The notes under the pieces were generated by a model. It had not been told where the DNA came from, ran no database searches, and saw nothing but the letters and a program-made list of their open reading frames with translations. A stretch of DNA of 64,000 bases, taken from contig NZ_JAUDUY010000003.1 of assembly GCF_030380815.1 (NCBI RefSeq), positions 310,001-374,000 of the forward strand, written 5' to 3'. Of this stretch, positions 53,201 through 61,982 are shown piece by piece; position 1 is the first letter of the stretch, and each line of letters opens with the position of its first letter. The translations under genes and the position numbers were made by a program. The stretch is from Robiginitalea aurantiaca (lineage in GTDB: Bacteria > Bacteroidota > Bacteroidia > Flavobacteriales > Flavobacteriaceae).

Positions 53201-53650
53201 CTCCAGGTTCCCCGCATTACTCACATAGATGTCCAGTAAGCCATCTGCATTTACATCTGCCATAACAACCCCGGTAGACCAGGGCTTACTGCCTAAGACC
53301 CCTGCTGTTTCAGAGATGTCCTCAAACCGGAAATCCCCTTTATTGAGGTACAAACGGTTTGGCACCATATTCCCTGTCAGGAAGAGATCTGGGAGCCCAT
53401 CATTGTTAATGTCTCCAATGGCAACACCTCCTCCGTTATAAAAGTTCCGGTATTTGAAAATATTGAAATTCTTCTGGTTTTCCACCGTATTCACGAAATC
53501 TACACCTGTACTGTCCGGGGGCAGGAGGGTGAAAAGGGCAGGTTCCGATATTTCCACAGATTTCTGGGTTTCACCTTCATCGGCGCATGAAACCAGAAAA
53601 AGCAGGCTTAGGATACCTGAGATGCCGATAAACTTAAAGGAATTATTCAT
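50291..53650 (-). CDS. Giant FG-GAP/VCBS-repeat lipoprotein with UnbV (ASPIC) domain, copy 2
   Basis: A 1119-residue lipoprotein (signal ILSLLFLVSC, Cys22). It has seven calcium loops before (INNDGLPD near 81, DVNADGLLD, DYDKDGDLD, DLNEDRYPD, DINNDGHQD, DMDNDGLRD, DLDNDGDLD near 497) and seven after a UnbV domain at about 528-612 (QVDSLRVIWPDD). One N-terminal loop, DLNEDRYPD, has Arg for Gly and may bind calcium poorly. The ATG at 53650 opens the signal peptide; a 59-codon in-frame extension upstream lies inside the neighbouring gene and was rejected. It overlaps both flanking paralogues by eight bases. Confidence 0.9.
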   Translation of the reverse strand: MNNSFKFIGISGILSLLFLVSCADEGETQKSVEISEPALFTLLPPDSTGVDFVNTVENQKNFNIFKYRNFYNGGGVAIGDINNDGLPDLFLTGNMVPNRLYLNKGDFRFEDISETAGVLGSKPWSTGVVMADVNADGLLDIYVSNAGNLEGNNHDNDLYINNGDLTFTERAEEFNLAKTGFTTHATFFDYDKDGDLDAYILNNSNIPVSSLGYAEQREVRAQDWEGVPHIFRGVGDMLLRNDGGVFVDVSEQAGIYGSLIGFGLGVMITDLNEDRYPDIYVSNDFYERDYLYINNQDGTFSEQIKEWTNHLSLSAMGIDIADINNDGHQDVFITDMLPEPEERVKSVMEFEGYKVFDLKRGKDFYQQYIQNTLQLNNGNGSFSEIAYYSGVDATDWSWAGLMFDMDNDGLRDIFITNGINHDLTDLDFVDFFADEIIQKMALTGKKESIDSIIKKMPIKPQPNYAYRNKGDLTFAKENEAWGFDIPTRSNGAAYGDLDNDGDLDLVINNVNMEAYVYRNNTDAMRENNYLRMSFRGSEVNPFAIGTTVKAYLGKEVIVQDLVPSRGFQSSMDYTLVYGLGKVQQVDSLRVIWPDDRTEVLRNVTANQDLVFEHGKATGTYSPLQENAPLPYLSEIPLKNVRPHAEDNYNDFDHEGLIYSKLSQEGPALATGDIDGDGNEDIYFGGGTDQPGILYLHLGEGKLRELKTPAFSADAMFEDTAAAFFDADGDQDLDLMVASGGNQAGKNRTYRPRLYLNDGKGNFQKSDSELPTSFKNMSTVSPEDFDGDGDMDVFIGSRSVVGIYGVNPNHLFLENQGDGTFRNETERLANDLKDTGMVTDAVWTDLDGDGKNDLFVTTDWGSPKIYRNNGRKLTKWNTGLDSLQGWWNTVSAADLDGDGDQDLILGNDGANMHYKPKKGSPMKMWINDFDNNGTLEQIVTVQEKGRDYPIHMKKELTGQLVSLKKENLRASVYAKRTIQELLPQEVVANSIVKQVNFSESVILINEGGMNFRVQKLPERVQLSCICGIACMDVNNDGILDLVMGGNKYEFKPQFSRLDAGYGNVLLGDENLDFEWQEYNRSGFFLKGEVKFLKQLRDKNGGTYLVAAMNEDKPRIFKLNE

Positions 53651-56600
53651 GTTTTGTAAGAAATAGGGGAGAAGCGTTGTTCCTCCCGATGATATATTGT
53701 TCGTTATCTCCAATTCTGATCCTGCTAATGACGCGTCCTGCACCTGAGATCGGGGGTGACAGTTCCGGGGCCCATGTAAATGTCCCATCTTTTTCATTCC
53801 TGAGCACCACGCCCTGAAAGGCATCAAGACGCCCGAGTTGTGTGCTCAATTCGTGCAGATTTCCGATCAGCATCAGGTCTTTATAACCGTCGCCATCCAG
53901 GTCCTCACAAAGGAAATCATAAATAATGGATGCCTGTCCAATAACCGGCAAGGGTACTTTGGTGAAATTCCCTTTCCCATCGTTGAGAAAAACGCAGCTT
54001 CTGAGCTCGAACACCTCTTTTTTTACTGCTGCCTTAAGGGCATCCGCACCGAAGAGTTCCTCAAGGGAAGCATTGGCAAATGAGCGATAGGTTCGGTGTT
54101 TTTTATTCAGAAACGGCATTTGTTTTACGAGCTCGTCCTTTGAGGCGAACGGGGTTTCTACGCCATTGTGGTAATAGGTCACCAGGGGTTCCACGGATCC
54201 ATTCTGATCAAAATCACTCCGGTACAGGGTCAGGGGAGTTTCTCTGGTAGCCCTGAACTTGCTGTTTAAACCCCAGTTTCCGGCTATCAGGTCTGAATCT
54301 CCATCGTTGTCAATATCGGCAACCTCTATACAGTTCCACCACCCGTTGGAAAGGTCCAGCCCATTATCCGCACTGTATTTCCACCCTGAGCCAGTGTTTT
54401 CAAATACGGCAATGGGTCCCCAGTGACCGGCCACTACCAAATCCGCAAGTCCATCGGCGTTTATATCGGCCCAGCTAAAGTCATCAATGCCGCCAAACGT
54501 TTGTAATTCAGGTATTCGTTCCGTAGTTACGTCCGTGAAATGGCCGGTACCATCATTTTGAAAAAGGCCATGTTGCGGGGTTTTCCCGAAAGCACCGGAA
54601 ACGGCGTCTGAACTGATAAAGATATCCAGATCCCCATCCAGATCCATATCGATACTATCCACGGCTGAGGCATTGAGGCTGAAACCTGTAAAAGCCGTAG
54701 TGTCTTTTCGCAAGACCCCTTTGTTGTTTCTATAAAGCCTTGGTCTCAAAGCAGGGCCATCGGTAAATTCATTCCCTCCGCTAATTACCAGTAATTCGTT
54801 CCACCCATCTGAGTCGGCATCGAAAAAAAGGTGGCCCGTATCCTCATTGATGGCGTCATTAGCGAACAGATCACTTTCTGCCGCTGAAAAAGCACCTGCC
54901 GGTCCCTGTAAGAACAAGCCGGCGCTTTGTCTTTTTGCTCCGCTGACAAAGATATCCTGGGCCCCATCGTTGTTGATATCCCCTATTGAAATGTCAGGCC
55001 CTTCGTTGGATTTGGCATAGGCAATGAGCGGTTCCCGGTCAAAATCAAGACTCGTATTCTCCCGGTGCACAAATGGGAGCAGGGTATCGGTTGCCCGCCA
55101 GTAATTTTGGGCGGCAGGCCTGGAATAGTAATCCCCTCTGGCCTGTTTCTGCTCTAGCGTAAGGGTTTGGCCTGCAGGAATCCCCTGGTGTTTTTCAAAG
55201 GAGCCTCCGGGCCAGATAACCAGAAGAGAATCCAGCGACACTTCCTGGTCCAGACCTATTAGCATACTTCCGGGGACTCCGGAAAGGTAGCCGCGGGCCG
55301 TAAAATTTTCATATACCTGAACACCCTGGGCAGTATAAGCGATTACCCGGGCACCAATACCTTTGGTATTCGGTGCAATTCCGGAAAAAGTAAGCCTTAT
55401 CCAATTCCCGGTTTCCAGATTATTCTGGTACAGGCTGGCCACTTGATCCAGGTTGTTTACTAAAAGGTCCAGATCACCATCCTGATCGAGGTCGGCATAG
55501 GCGCTTCCATTGCTGAAAGAAGGCTCCTGACCAATCCAGGTCGAAGTCCTGTCTGTAAATGTGAGATCCCCGTTATTCTGAAAAACGTAATTGGGGACCT
55601 TTTTGGGAGGAATTTCGCGGGTCAGGGGTAAGTCTGCATCCTGCATGCCTTTGTCTATACGCCTTTGTATATCCTCATTGGCAATGAAGTTCATATAATC
55701 CATGTCGTTGGTGGCCCCTTTGATTCCGTTGGTCACAAACAAGTCCTTAAAACCGTCATTGTCCAGGTCCGCCAGGAGCCCTCCCCAGGACCATTCTGTA
55801 GCGGCAATTCCGCTGAGATAAGCGATTTCAGAAAAGCTACCCCGCCCTGTATTCAATTGGAGGGTGTTCTGCATGTACTGGGGTGCAAAACCATTATTGA
55901 GATACTGTCGGTAAATGGGATAGGCGTATTCCAGTCCTGACGTTTTATACGTAATCAGGTCTTCCGGAAGCATGTCCAGGGAAAGAATATCTACATGGCC
56001 ATCGTTGTTGATGTCGGCCAGATCGTTACCCATGCTAAAATGGGTTGAATGTCCTATTTCCTGACTTCCTGAAGAGATGAGTTCCCGAAAGGTACCGTCG
56101 CCATTGTTGATGTAGAGGTAGTCATTCTCAAAGAAATCATTTCCGATATACATGTCGGGGTATCCGTCCGAGTTCAGATCGCTGATGCCAACCCCCAGGC
56201 CGTACCCTGCTTTACCCTGAAATATACCCGCTTCCCTGCTGACATCTGTAAAGAATCCATCATCATTCCGGTAGAAGCGATCTCCGGAAAGGGGGTCGGG
56301 AATTGTACGTTGTGTACCTTTACCGTAGTTTCGGTTCGGATGTACCGAATGATTCAGAAGGAAAAGGTCAAGATCCCCGTCAAGGTCGTAATCAAAAAAA
56401 GCTGCTTGTGTGGCCAGGCCTGAAAAGTCAAGGCCATAATCGGCTGCGCGCTCTTCAAACCTCGGAATGCCATCCGGATCTGCCCCGATATTTACGTAGA
56501 GTAAATTCCTGCCCTTTAAGCCCCGATATCCTGAGGCTTTACAGATGTATATATCCTGCAGGCCATCCCCATTGATATCCACATGCGAAATACCTGTGGT

Positions 56601-56927
56601 CCATCCGTCTGGATTTGAAATTCCGGATTGGGCGGTCACTTCCTGGAATTTCATATTGCCCTGATTGATATAAAGGGCATCGGCTACCTGATTGCCCCCG
56701 AGATAAATGTCGGGAAGGGAATCCTGATTAAAATCTTCAATAATAACCCCCCCGCCGTTGTAGTAATAGAGGTAGGTGAGAATGTTTAATTCCGGACGCT
56801 CATTGAGCTCATTCTTGAATTGGATTCCGGTCTCAGAAGGAGCGAGACGCGTGAAGGAAAGCATGACTTCTTTTTTGCAGCCAGACGCAAATACCAGGAT
56901 ACAATAAACAGCACAAATCTTTTTCAT
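53643..56927 (-). CDS. Giant FG-GAP/VCBS-repeat lipoprotein with UnbV (ASPIC) domain, copy 3 (first in operon)
   Basis: A 1094-residue lipoprotein (signal MKKICAVYCILVFASGC, Cys17) with the same plan: seven DxDxDGxxD loops, a UnbV domain at about 500-585 (SLDSLLVIWPGG), and seven more loops. The first loop, DFNQDSLPD, has Ser for Gly. The ATG at 56927 begins the signal peptide and lies 21 bases after a -7 box, so the longer in-frame start at 56975 is unlikely. It is the first gene of the putative five-gene operon and follows the susD terminator by about 140 bases. Confidence 0.9.
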   Translation of the reverse strand: MKKICAVYCILVFASGCKKEVMLSFTRLAPSETGIQFKNELNERPELNILTYLYYYNGGGVIIEDFNQDSLPDIYLGGNQVADALYINQGNMKFQEVTAQSGISNPDGWTTGISHVDINGDGLQDIYICKASGYRGLKGRNLLYVNIGADPDGIPRFEERAADYGLDFSGLATQAAFFDYDLDGDLDLFLLNHSVHPNRNYGKGTQRTIPDPLSGDRFYRNDDGFFTDVSREAGIFQGKAGYGLGVGISDLNSDGYPDMYIGNDFFENDYLYINNGDGTFRELISSGSQEIGHSTHFSMGNDLADINNDGHVDILSLDMLPEDLITYKTSGLEYAYPIYRQYLNNGFAPQYMQNTLQLNTGRGSFSEIAYLSGIAATEWSWGGLLADLDNDGFKDLFVTNGIKGATNDMDYMNFIANEDIQRRIDKGMQDADLPLTREIPPKKVPNYVFQNNGDLTFTDRTSTWIGQEPSFSNGSAYADLDQDGDLDLLVNNLDQVASLYQNNLETGNWIRLTFSGIAPNTKGIGARVIAYTAQGVQVYENFTARGYLSGVPGSMLIGLDQEVSLDSLLVIWPGGSFEKHQGIPAGQTLTLEQKQARGDYYSRPAAQNYWRATDTLLPFVHRENTSLDFDREPLIAYAKSNEGPDISIGDINNDGAQDIFVSGAKRQSAGLFLQGPAGAFSAAESDLFANDAINEDTGHLFFDADSDGWNELLVISGGNEFTDGPALRPRLYRNNKGVLRKDTTAFTGFSLNASAVDSIDMDLDGDLDIFISSDAVSGAFGKTPQHGLFQNDGTGHFTDVTTERIPELQTFGGIDDFSWADINADGLADLVVAGHWGPIAVFENTGSGWKYSADNGLDLSNGWWNCIEVADIDNDGDSDLIAGNWGLNSKFRATRETPLTLYRSDFDQNGSVEPLVTYYHNGVETPFASKDELVKQMPFLNKKHRTYRSFANASLEELFGADALKAAVKKEVFELRSCVFLNDGKGNFTKVPLPVIGQASIIYDFLCEDLDGDGYKDLMLIGNLHELSTQLGRLDAFQGVVLRNEKDGTFTWAPELSPPISGAGRVISRIRIGDNEQYIIGRNNASPLFLTKHE

Positions 56928-56947
56928 CACCGGTTTTCCAATGGAGG

Positions 56948-56955
56948 CAAAAGTA
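56948..56955 (-). promoter_or_regulatory. -7 box for the UnbV/haloperoxidase operon
   Basis: On the minus strand TACTTTTG fits TAnnTTTG and ends 21 bases before the first UnbV gene. A TTTG at the exact -33 distance is not present. It lies between the susD terminator and the operon, giving the operon its own promoter. Confidence 0.55.
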
Positions 56956-57068
56956 AAGAAATAGGCCGTAAACACGCGGTTTTAAGAAATGTTTTGGAGG
57001 CGGTTTTAGTAAATCTTAATACTCATTAATCTTTTGTTTATGTTTTTTTGTCGGTAGGGGTTATTCAC

Positions 57069-57097
57069 AAAAAAAAAGCTACCCGAAGGTAGCTTTT
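57069..57097 (-). terminator. Strong intrinsic terminator after susD
   Basis: On the minus strand a ten-pair stem (57097-57088 with 57083-57074) with a TTCG tetraloop and core GCTACC/GGTAGC is followed by a run of nine T. It lies 24 bases after the susD stop and should insulate susCD from the UnbV operon downstream. Confidence 0.93.
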
Positions 57098-57120
57098 CTA
57101 TATCTATACTAGCGTGAGTA

Positions 57121-58767
57121 TTAGTAACCTGGGTTCTGTACCAGATTAGGATTCGCAAGTAATTGAGGAAGTGGAATAGGGAAGAGCTTACGGGCATCAT
57201 TGCCAGTTTCAGCTGCACTCTTGAATTCCCAACCGCGAGTGTAGGCTCCGAAACGGATCATGTCGTTTCTTCTCCAACCTTCACAGTACAGTTCACGACC
57301 TCTTTCATCGAGAAGTGCTGATTCATCAACAGACCCAAGTGGAGTAGCTCCTCTAAGGGTTCTTAATTCATTAACCAGAGCCGTAGCATCACCACCGCTA
57401 GCTCCCCTGAGTATTGCTTCTGCTTTCATCAGGTGTGCATCAGAATAACGCATCACCATCACGTGGTTTGCAAAGCCTCCTCCATTACGAGGATTGTACT
57501 TCATAACCCGGATTCCTGTACGCTCACTATTGTTGATCAAGCTGTTTTGACCAGCTCCGTCAACGAATTCGCGAGAGAATTCCAGCGGATTTCCCTGACG
57601 ATCTTGTAAGGCAGTGCCGTCCAGGGCGTATTGCTGTCCAACTAGGAAGCCATTACCTACGTTAGATCCGTCTTCAAAACCTCCATTGTCGGAAGTTCCA
57701 GGGCGATCTGTAAATCTCACACCGATTTGCGGTACACCACCCCGACGTTCTTCCTGACCATCGATTTGCGCGCTGTTCAGGTCGGACTCATAGCGGTTCT
57801 GATTTGCATCTCCTTCAAAGAGATCGTAGAATTCGGCAAGGGTGCTAAATCCATTCCATCCACCTCCACCGAGTCCGGTAGAGTTATAGTGAAGACCGTT
57901 GAAAATACGGTTCCCCGTGTTTCCGGAATCGATAAACCAAATGGTTTCGTTATCCGGGGCATCTGTAAAGATGTCAAAGTAACCTGCCTCCAAAGCGTAA
58001 CCATCAGCAGCAATAGCGTCTACCAGATTAACAACCTCCTGCATATCTGCAGGCTGAGGAGCTGGACTTGTACCAGCTTCTCCAAGTTGTCCAAGGTAAA
58101 TATGCTTGTTCAGAAGTAATTTAGCTTTTAAGAAACGTGCAGCAGCTTTAGTCGCCCTGTTCTGGTTTCCAGTACCGGCGGCCTCAGCAGGCAAACCTGA
58201 AATGGCATCATCTAGGTCAGCGGCGATAAAATCTACCGCAGCAGTTCCTGTGAGTACTTCTGGAACTGTTGATGAGGGCAATTGCGTATCCCTGTATGGT
58301 ACCTGGCCGTATAGGTCAAGTATCAAAAACATGGAGTAAGCACGCAAGAAGCTTGCAGCTGCTCCTACCTGAGTTGGTGCTGCACTTCGCTCATCGAGAA
58401 TCTGAGAAGCCAGAAGCTGATTTGCATTCCATTGGTCAAAAGGCGTAAGGATGTCAGTTTCCTCAAAGCCCCACTCATGCTGGTGTAGTTTTCTCCAGCG
58501 ACCGTTATCACCCCAGTCAGCTCCCCTTGTAGGAATTAACTGCTCATCTGTGGTAACAGTGGTAAGGGCATATGTGTTGGCCTGATCACCAAGTTGTCCA
58601 CCAACCTGGTTGTACAACTGATCTAGTGCAGATTGGGGATCTGCAAGTCCCTGGAAACCTTCAGTGATGAAGGAATCCGTTTCCTCGATCTCCAGATTGG
58701 TACAGGAGTACAGTCCAAATACCGCCAGGAGCGCAAGGGTTAAAAGTTTCAATTCAAATCTTTTCAT
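57121..58767 (-). CDS. SusD/RagB-family nutrient-binding outer-membrane lipoprotein
   Basis: A 548-residue surface lipoprotein (signal LLAVFGLYSC, Cys22) that forms the lid on its SusC partner. It has the SusD N-terminal pattern (GFQGLADPQSALDQLYNQVG), the TPR-like GTGNQNRATKAAARFLKAK segment near 200, and the C-terminal EAILRGASGGDATALVNEL, then LLDERGRELYCEGWRRNDMIRF and the closing LANPNLVQNPGY. Ligand specificity cannot be read from the sequence. It is encoded 19 bases after susC and is followed by a strong terminator. Confidence 0.95.
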   Translation of the reverse strand: MKRFELKLLTLALLAVFGLYSCTNLEIEETDSFITEGFQGLADPQSALDQLYNQVGGQLGDQANTYALTTVTTDEQLIPTRGADWGDNGRWRKLHQHEWGFEETDILTPFDQWNANQLLASQILDERSAAPTQVGAAASFLRAYSMFLILDLYGQVPYRDTQLPSSTVPEVLTGTAAVDFIAADLDDAISGLPAEAAGTGNQNRATKAAARFLKAKLLLNKHIYLGQLGEAGTSPAPQPADMQEVVNLVDAIAADGYALEAGYFDIFTDAPDNETIWFIDSGNTGNRIFNGLHYNSTGLGGGGWNGFSTLAEFYDLFEGDANQNRYESDLNSAQIDGQEERRGGVPQIGVRFTDRPGTSDNGGFEDGSNVGNGFLVGQQYALDGTALQDRQGNPLEFSREFVDGAGQNSLINNSERTGIRVMKYNPRNGGGFANHVMVMRYSDAHLMKAEAILRGASGGDATALVNELRTLRGATPLGSVDESALLDERGRELYCEGWRRNDMIRFGAYTRGWEFKSAAETGNDARKLFPIPLPQLLANPNLVQNPGY

Positions 58768-58786
58768 GATCTACAATTTTTTTTAA

Positions 58787-61700
58787 TTAAAATGTCGCGT
58801 TAATTCCAAAAGTAACGGTCAGGGGGTTTGGAAAGGCTGCCCAGTCAATACCTCTTACAGGGATTCCGGAACCAAGTGTTCCTGTCGGAACTGTCACTTC
58901 AGGATCGATTCCGCTGTAATCGGTCCAAAGTGCCAGGTTTTGACCTGTCAAAGAAAGACGTAGCGCTTTGAATGCCCCATCACCTGATAGAGGAACATTG
59001 TAGCCAATGGTTGCGTTTTGGAACCGAACAAAATCACCTTTTTCAAGGAAACGAGTTGAAACTGCTGTTGAAGCACCACCATTTTCTCCACTTGAAGCAG
59101 CTTCCTGCGTTACGTTACGTGCAGTAACTAACTGTCCAGCGTTGAAGAAAGAGTTTGCGGTGTTATTGTAAACGGAGAATCCGAATTGTCCATTAAAGAA
59201 AGCAGAGGCATCCCAATTCTTGTGACGGAAGTTCAGGGATAAACCTGAAGTTACATCAGGTAAGCCGTCTTCACCAACAAAGAATTTATCGACATCAGGA
59301 TCTCCTACACCGTTTCCATCAATGTCCCTGTAGGTTGGGTTTCCATCTCCGTCAAAGCCGGTAAATTCGGCCATGTAATAGGAGAAGAGGGAGTTCCCGG
59401 CTTCGAAACGTTGTGCGAATGCACCAGAGAGACCTGGACCATTGATCTCACCTGTATTGATGGATCCTGCAAAGTCTTTGATTTCGTTGTCGTTATACGC
59501 AATGTTGAAAGCCATTCCAAAGTTTGTATCCTCTGTCTGCACAAAGTCGTATGCGATGGAGAATTCAATACCCTGGTTGATGACAGAGGCATCCACATTA
59601 CCAAACTGGAATGGAATGGTAGAAGGCGCAGCAGGAGGAGTCTGCAATAACAGGTCATTGGTTTCCCTGCGATAAACATCAATACTACCGCTTAAGCGAT
59701 TCATATTGAATCCCCAGTCGAGACCGACGTTAAAATCTAATGTGGTTTCCCATTTCAGATCGGGCACATCCGTTGCAACAATAGAAAGTCCGTTCTGATT
59801 CACTGTGTTATCGTTGTTGATTCCCAATCCGGCAAAACGCTGGCGGGCAACGAAGTTACCGTAACCAAGACCTTCCTGGTTACCCACAAGACCCGCACTC
59901 AGTCTGAGTTTAAGGGTAGATACATTCTCACCGATAAAATCTTCCTCTCCGATCTGCCATGCGAAGGCTCCGGAAGGGAAATAACCGTACTGGTTTTCAG
60001 GACCAAATCTTGAGGATCCATCCGCCCGCATGGTAGCAGTGAAGAGGTATTTGTCTGCGATGGAGTAATTAATCCGTCCAAAGAAAGACTGTAATTCATC
60101 CGTGTTGTCGAAATAATCTGCCGTTGCAGCAAGTACTCTTCGGCTGAACTGGAATGCAGCTGTCTCCCCGGCAACAGGCTCAGGGAATAAGCGGTTGATC
60201 ACCAACGTCGGCGTATTCACGCCATAGTAAAATTGCTGGTAAGACCCACTTACAGAACGCTCAGCGTCGATTATTGTATTTCGGAAGTCTTCGCCCATCT
60301 TGTTTAGGTCATCTGTACCAAACCCTCTTGCCGAGGCATTTCGTCCTGAAGTCCTGAAATCCTGATAGGCATATCCGAGAAGGGCGTCCAACCTTGAATT
60401 ATCAAAGTCATGCTTATAAGAAAGCGTGGCTTCCAAAGTCTTGTTCAAACGATCCAGCGTATTAAAGGTACCAAAACCATTTCCTTCAATTCCCGTGAAG
60501 TTCTGGATGTTCGTACTGATCACGGAGGTATTCTGACTATTGGACTGGTCATATCCCAAATTAACCCGTGCAGAGAAATCCGACGTGATCAGATATTCCG
60601 CTGATCCATTGAATAGAACCCTGTCTGTGTTTGTTTTATTCTGAGTCTCCGCCAGGTAGTTAGCAGGCTGAACCTGTCCACCGCCGTCGTCAAAGTTAGG
60701 ATTGCTCGGCCATGTTGGATTGGCAGAATAAGCAGATCCAAGGATGTCCCCACGGAACCCTGCAGATGCAGATGTTGGTGGTTGCTGTCTGTTAACACGC
60801 GCGATTGTCGCATTTACATTTAAAAGCAGTCGATCCTGAAAGAATTTATGGGCTGCGTTAATACGTCCGCTGATCCGTTCAAAATCTGATTTCTCCACAA
60901 CACCAAATTGCTTTTGGTATCCGAAGGTTGCCCGGACATTACCGTTATTATAACGATGAGAATACGCCAGGTTGTGGTTTGTTGAGGCAGCTGTACGTGT
61001 TACGACATCCTGCCAGTTTGTATTCGCTCCGAAGTTGACATCATTCCTGTTGCCGCCGTAGTCCTCTACGGCATCCAGAAATTGCTCGTTATTCAAAAGG
61101 TCATACTGGCGAACGGGTGTTGAAATGCTCAGGTTGGAAGACCACTCGAGTTGACCTCCGGTAGAACCCTTACCTGATTTCGTCGTAATGATGATTACCC
61201 CATTTGCACCCCGCGAACCGTAAATCGCTGTAGCAGAGGCGTCTTTCAGGACACTCATACTCTCGATATCGTTCGGGTTAAGGAAGTTAAGCGGGTTACC
61301 AGCTTCCGTGGCACCATCTCCCGAATCACCGGTTGCATCTGTATTCTGTCCGAAAAGCGGCACACCGTCAACAACAAAGAGTGGGTTGTTACTGGCACGT
61401 ACAGAGTTTGCACCCCGGATATTGACGTTGATTCCAGCTCCAGGTTCCCCACTGGTCTGCTGAATGTTCACACCTGCTGTTTTACCCTGAATCAATTGTT
61501 CAGGCGAGGCGATCACACCACCGTTGAATTCATCAGAGGATACAGAGGCAACTGCTCCAGTTGCATCTTTCACTGTTGTGGATCCGTAGCCGATAATCAC
61601 TACCTCGTCCAGGGCCTCAGCGTCTTCCTCTAAAGTAACATTAATAGTGGAACGTCCACTTACTGGAACTTCCTGGGTGGAATAGCCGATGTAACTGAAT

Positions 61701-61912
61701 ACGAGAACGGCGTTTCCATCAACCCCATCCAGGGTGTAATTTCCATCAAAATCTGTTTGGGTACCAATGGTAGTTCCCTTTACCACGACGCTGGCTCCCG
61801 GAAGGGGGCCGGTTGCATCAGAGACATTACCAGATACTTCCTGCGCTTGTGCCCATCCAAAGCATAGAAAAGCTCCGACAAGCAGTAAGCTCCTGAGTAG
61901 CGTAATCTTCAT
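58787..61912 (-). CDS. SusC/RagA-family TonB-linked outer-membrane transporter
   Basis: A 1041-residue TonB-dependent transporter. A signal peptide (MKITLLRSLLLVGAFLCFGWAQ) is followed by a CarboxypepD_reg-like domain (about 25-100: VSDATGPLPGASVVVKG). The TonB-box/plug comes next (ALDEVVIIGYGS near 100, IRGANSVRASNNPLFVVDG), then a large barrel ending in the aromatic residue of FGINATF. It imports a ligand captured by SusD. The leader to the presumed promoter at 62118-62125 is about 200 bases and holds an inverted repeat and a LacI-like operator. The adjacent LacI regulator and beta-phosphoglucomutase hint at an alpha-glucan. Confidence 0.95.
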   Translation of the reverse strand: MKITLLRSLLLVGAFLCFGWAQAQEVSGNVSDATGPLPGASVVVKGTTIGTQTDFDGNYTLDGVDGNAVLVFSYIGYSTQEVPVSGRSTINVTLEEDAEALDEVVIIGYGSTTVKDATGAVASVSSDEFNGGVIASPEQLIQGKTAGVNIQQTSGEPGAGINVNIRGANSVRASNNPLFVVDGVPLFGQNTDATGDSGDGATEAGNPLNFLNPNDIESMSVLKDASATAIYGSRGANGVIIITTKSGKGSTGGQLEWSSNLSISTPVRQYDLLNNEQFLDAVEDYGGNRNDVNFGANTNWQDVVTRTAASTNHNLAYSHRYNNGNVRATFGYQKQFGVVEKSDFERISGRINAAHKFFQDRLLLNVNATIARVNRQQPPTSASAGFRGDILGSAYSANPTWPSNPNFDDGGGQVQPANYLAETQNKTNTDRVLFNGSAEYLITSDFSARVNLGYDQSNSQNTSVISTNIQNFTGIEGNGFGTFNTLDRLNKTLEATLSYKHDFDNSRLDALLGYAYQDFRTSGRNASARGFGTDDLNKMGEDFRNTIIDAERSVSGSYQQFYYGVNTPTLVINRLFPEPVAGETAAFQFSRRVLAATADYFDNTDELQSFFGRINYSIADKYLFTATMRADGSSRFGPENQYGYFPSGAFAWQIGEEDFIGENVSTLKLRLSAGLVGNQEGLGYGNFVARQRFAGLGINNDNTVNQNGLSIVATDVPDLKWETTLDFNVGLDWGFNMNRLSGSIDVYRRETNDLLLQTPPAAPSTIPFQFGNVDASVINQGIEFSIAYDFVQTEDTNFGMAFNIAYNDNEIKDFAGSINTGEINGPGLSGAFAQRFEAGNSLFSYYMAEFTGFDGDGNPTYRDIDGNGVGDPDVDKFFVGEDGLPDVTSGLSLNFRHKNWDASAFFNGQFGFSVYNNTANSFFNAGQLVTARNVTQEAASSGENGGASTAVSTRFLEKGDFVRFQNATIGYNVPLSGDGAFKALRLSLTGQNLALWTDYSGIDPEVTVPTGTLGSGIPVRGIDWAAFPNPLTVTFGINATF

Positions 61913-61982
61913 AAATCGTTAGTTTTAAGTTTAGTTAATTCAATTTCAGAGGTCAAAGTATGCAAAAAAATTGTTAATATCC

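Noticed and set aside
50291-53827. Longer N-terminus for UnbV copy 2
   Set aside because: The extra residues lie inside the neighbouring gene and would bury the lipoprotein signal that starts at 53650.
47053-56927. Repetitive DNA or CRISPR-like array
   Set aside because: The recurrence comes from calcium-loop codons in three protein-coding genes at irregular spacing, not from direct DNA repeats with spacers.
44734-61912. Calling 44.7-62 kb a classical polysaccharide-utilisation locus
   Set aside because: There is no glycoside hydrolase, lyase, sulfatase or SusE/F gene, and a strong terminator separates susCD from the UnbV operon.
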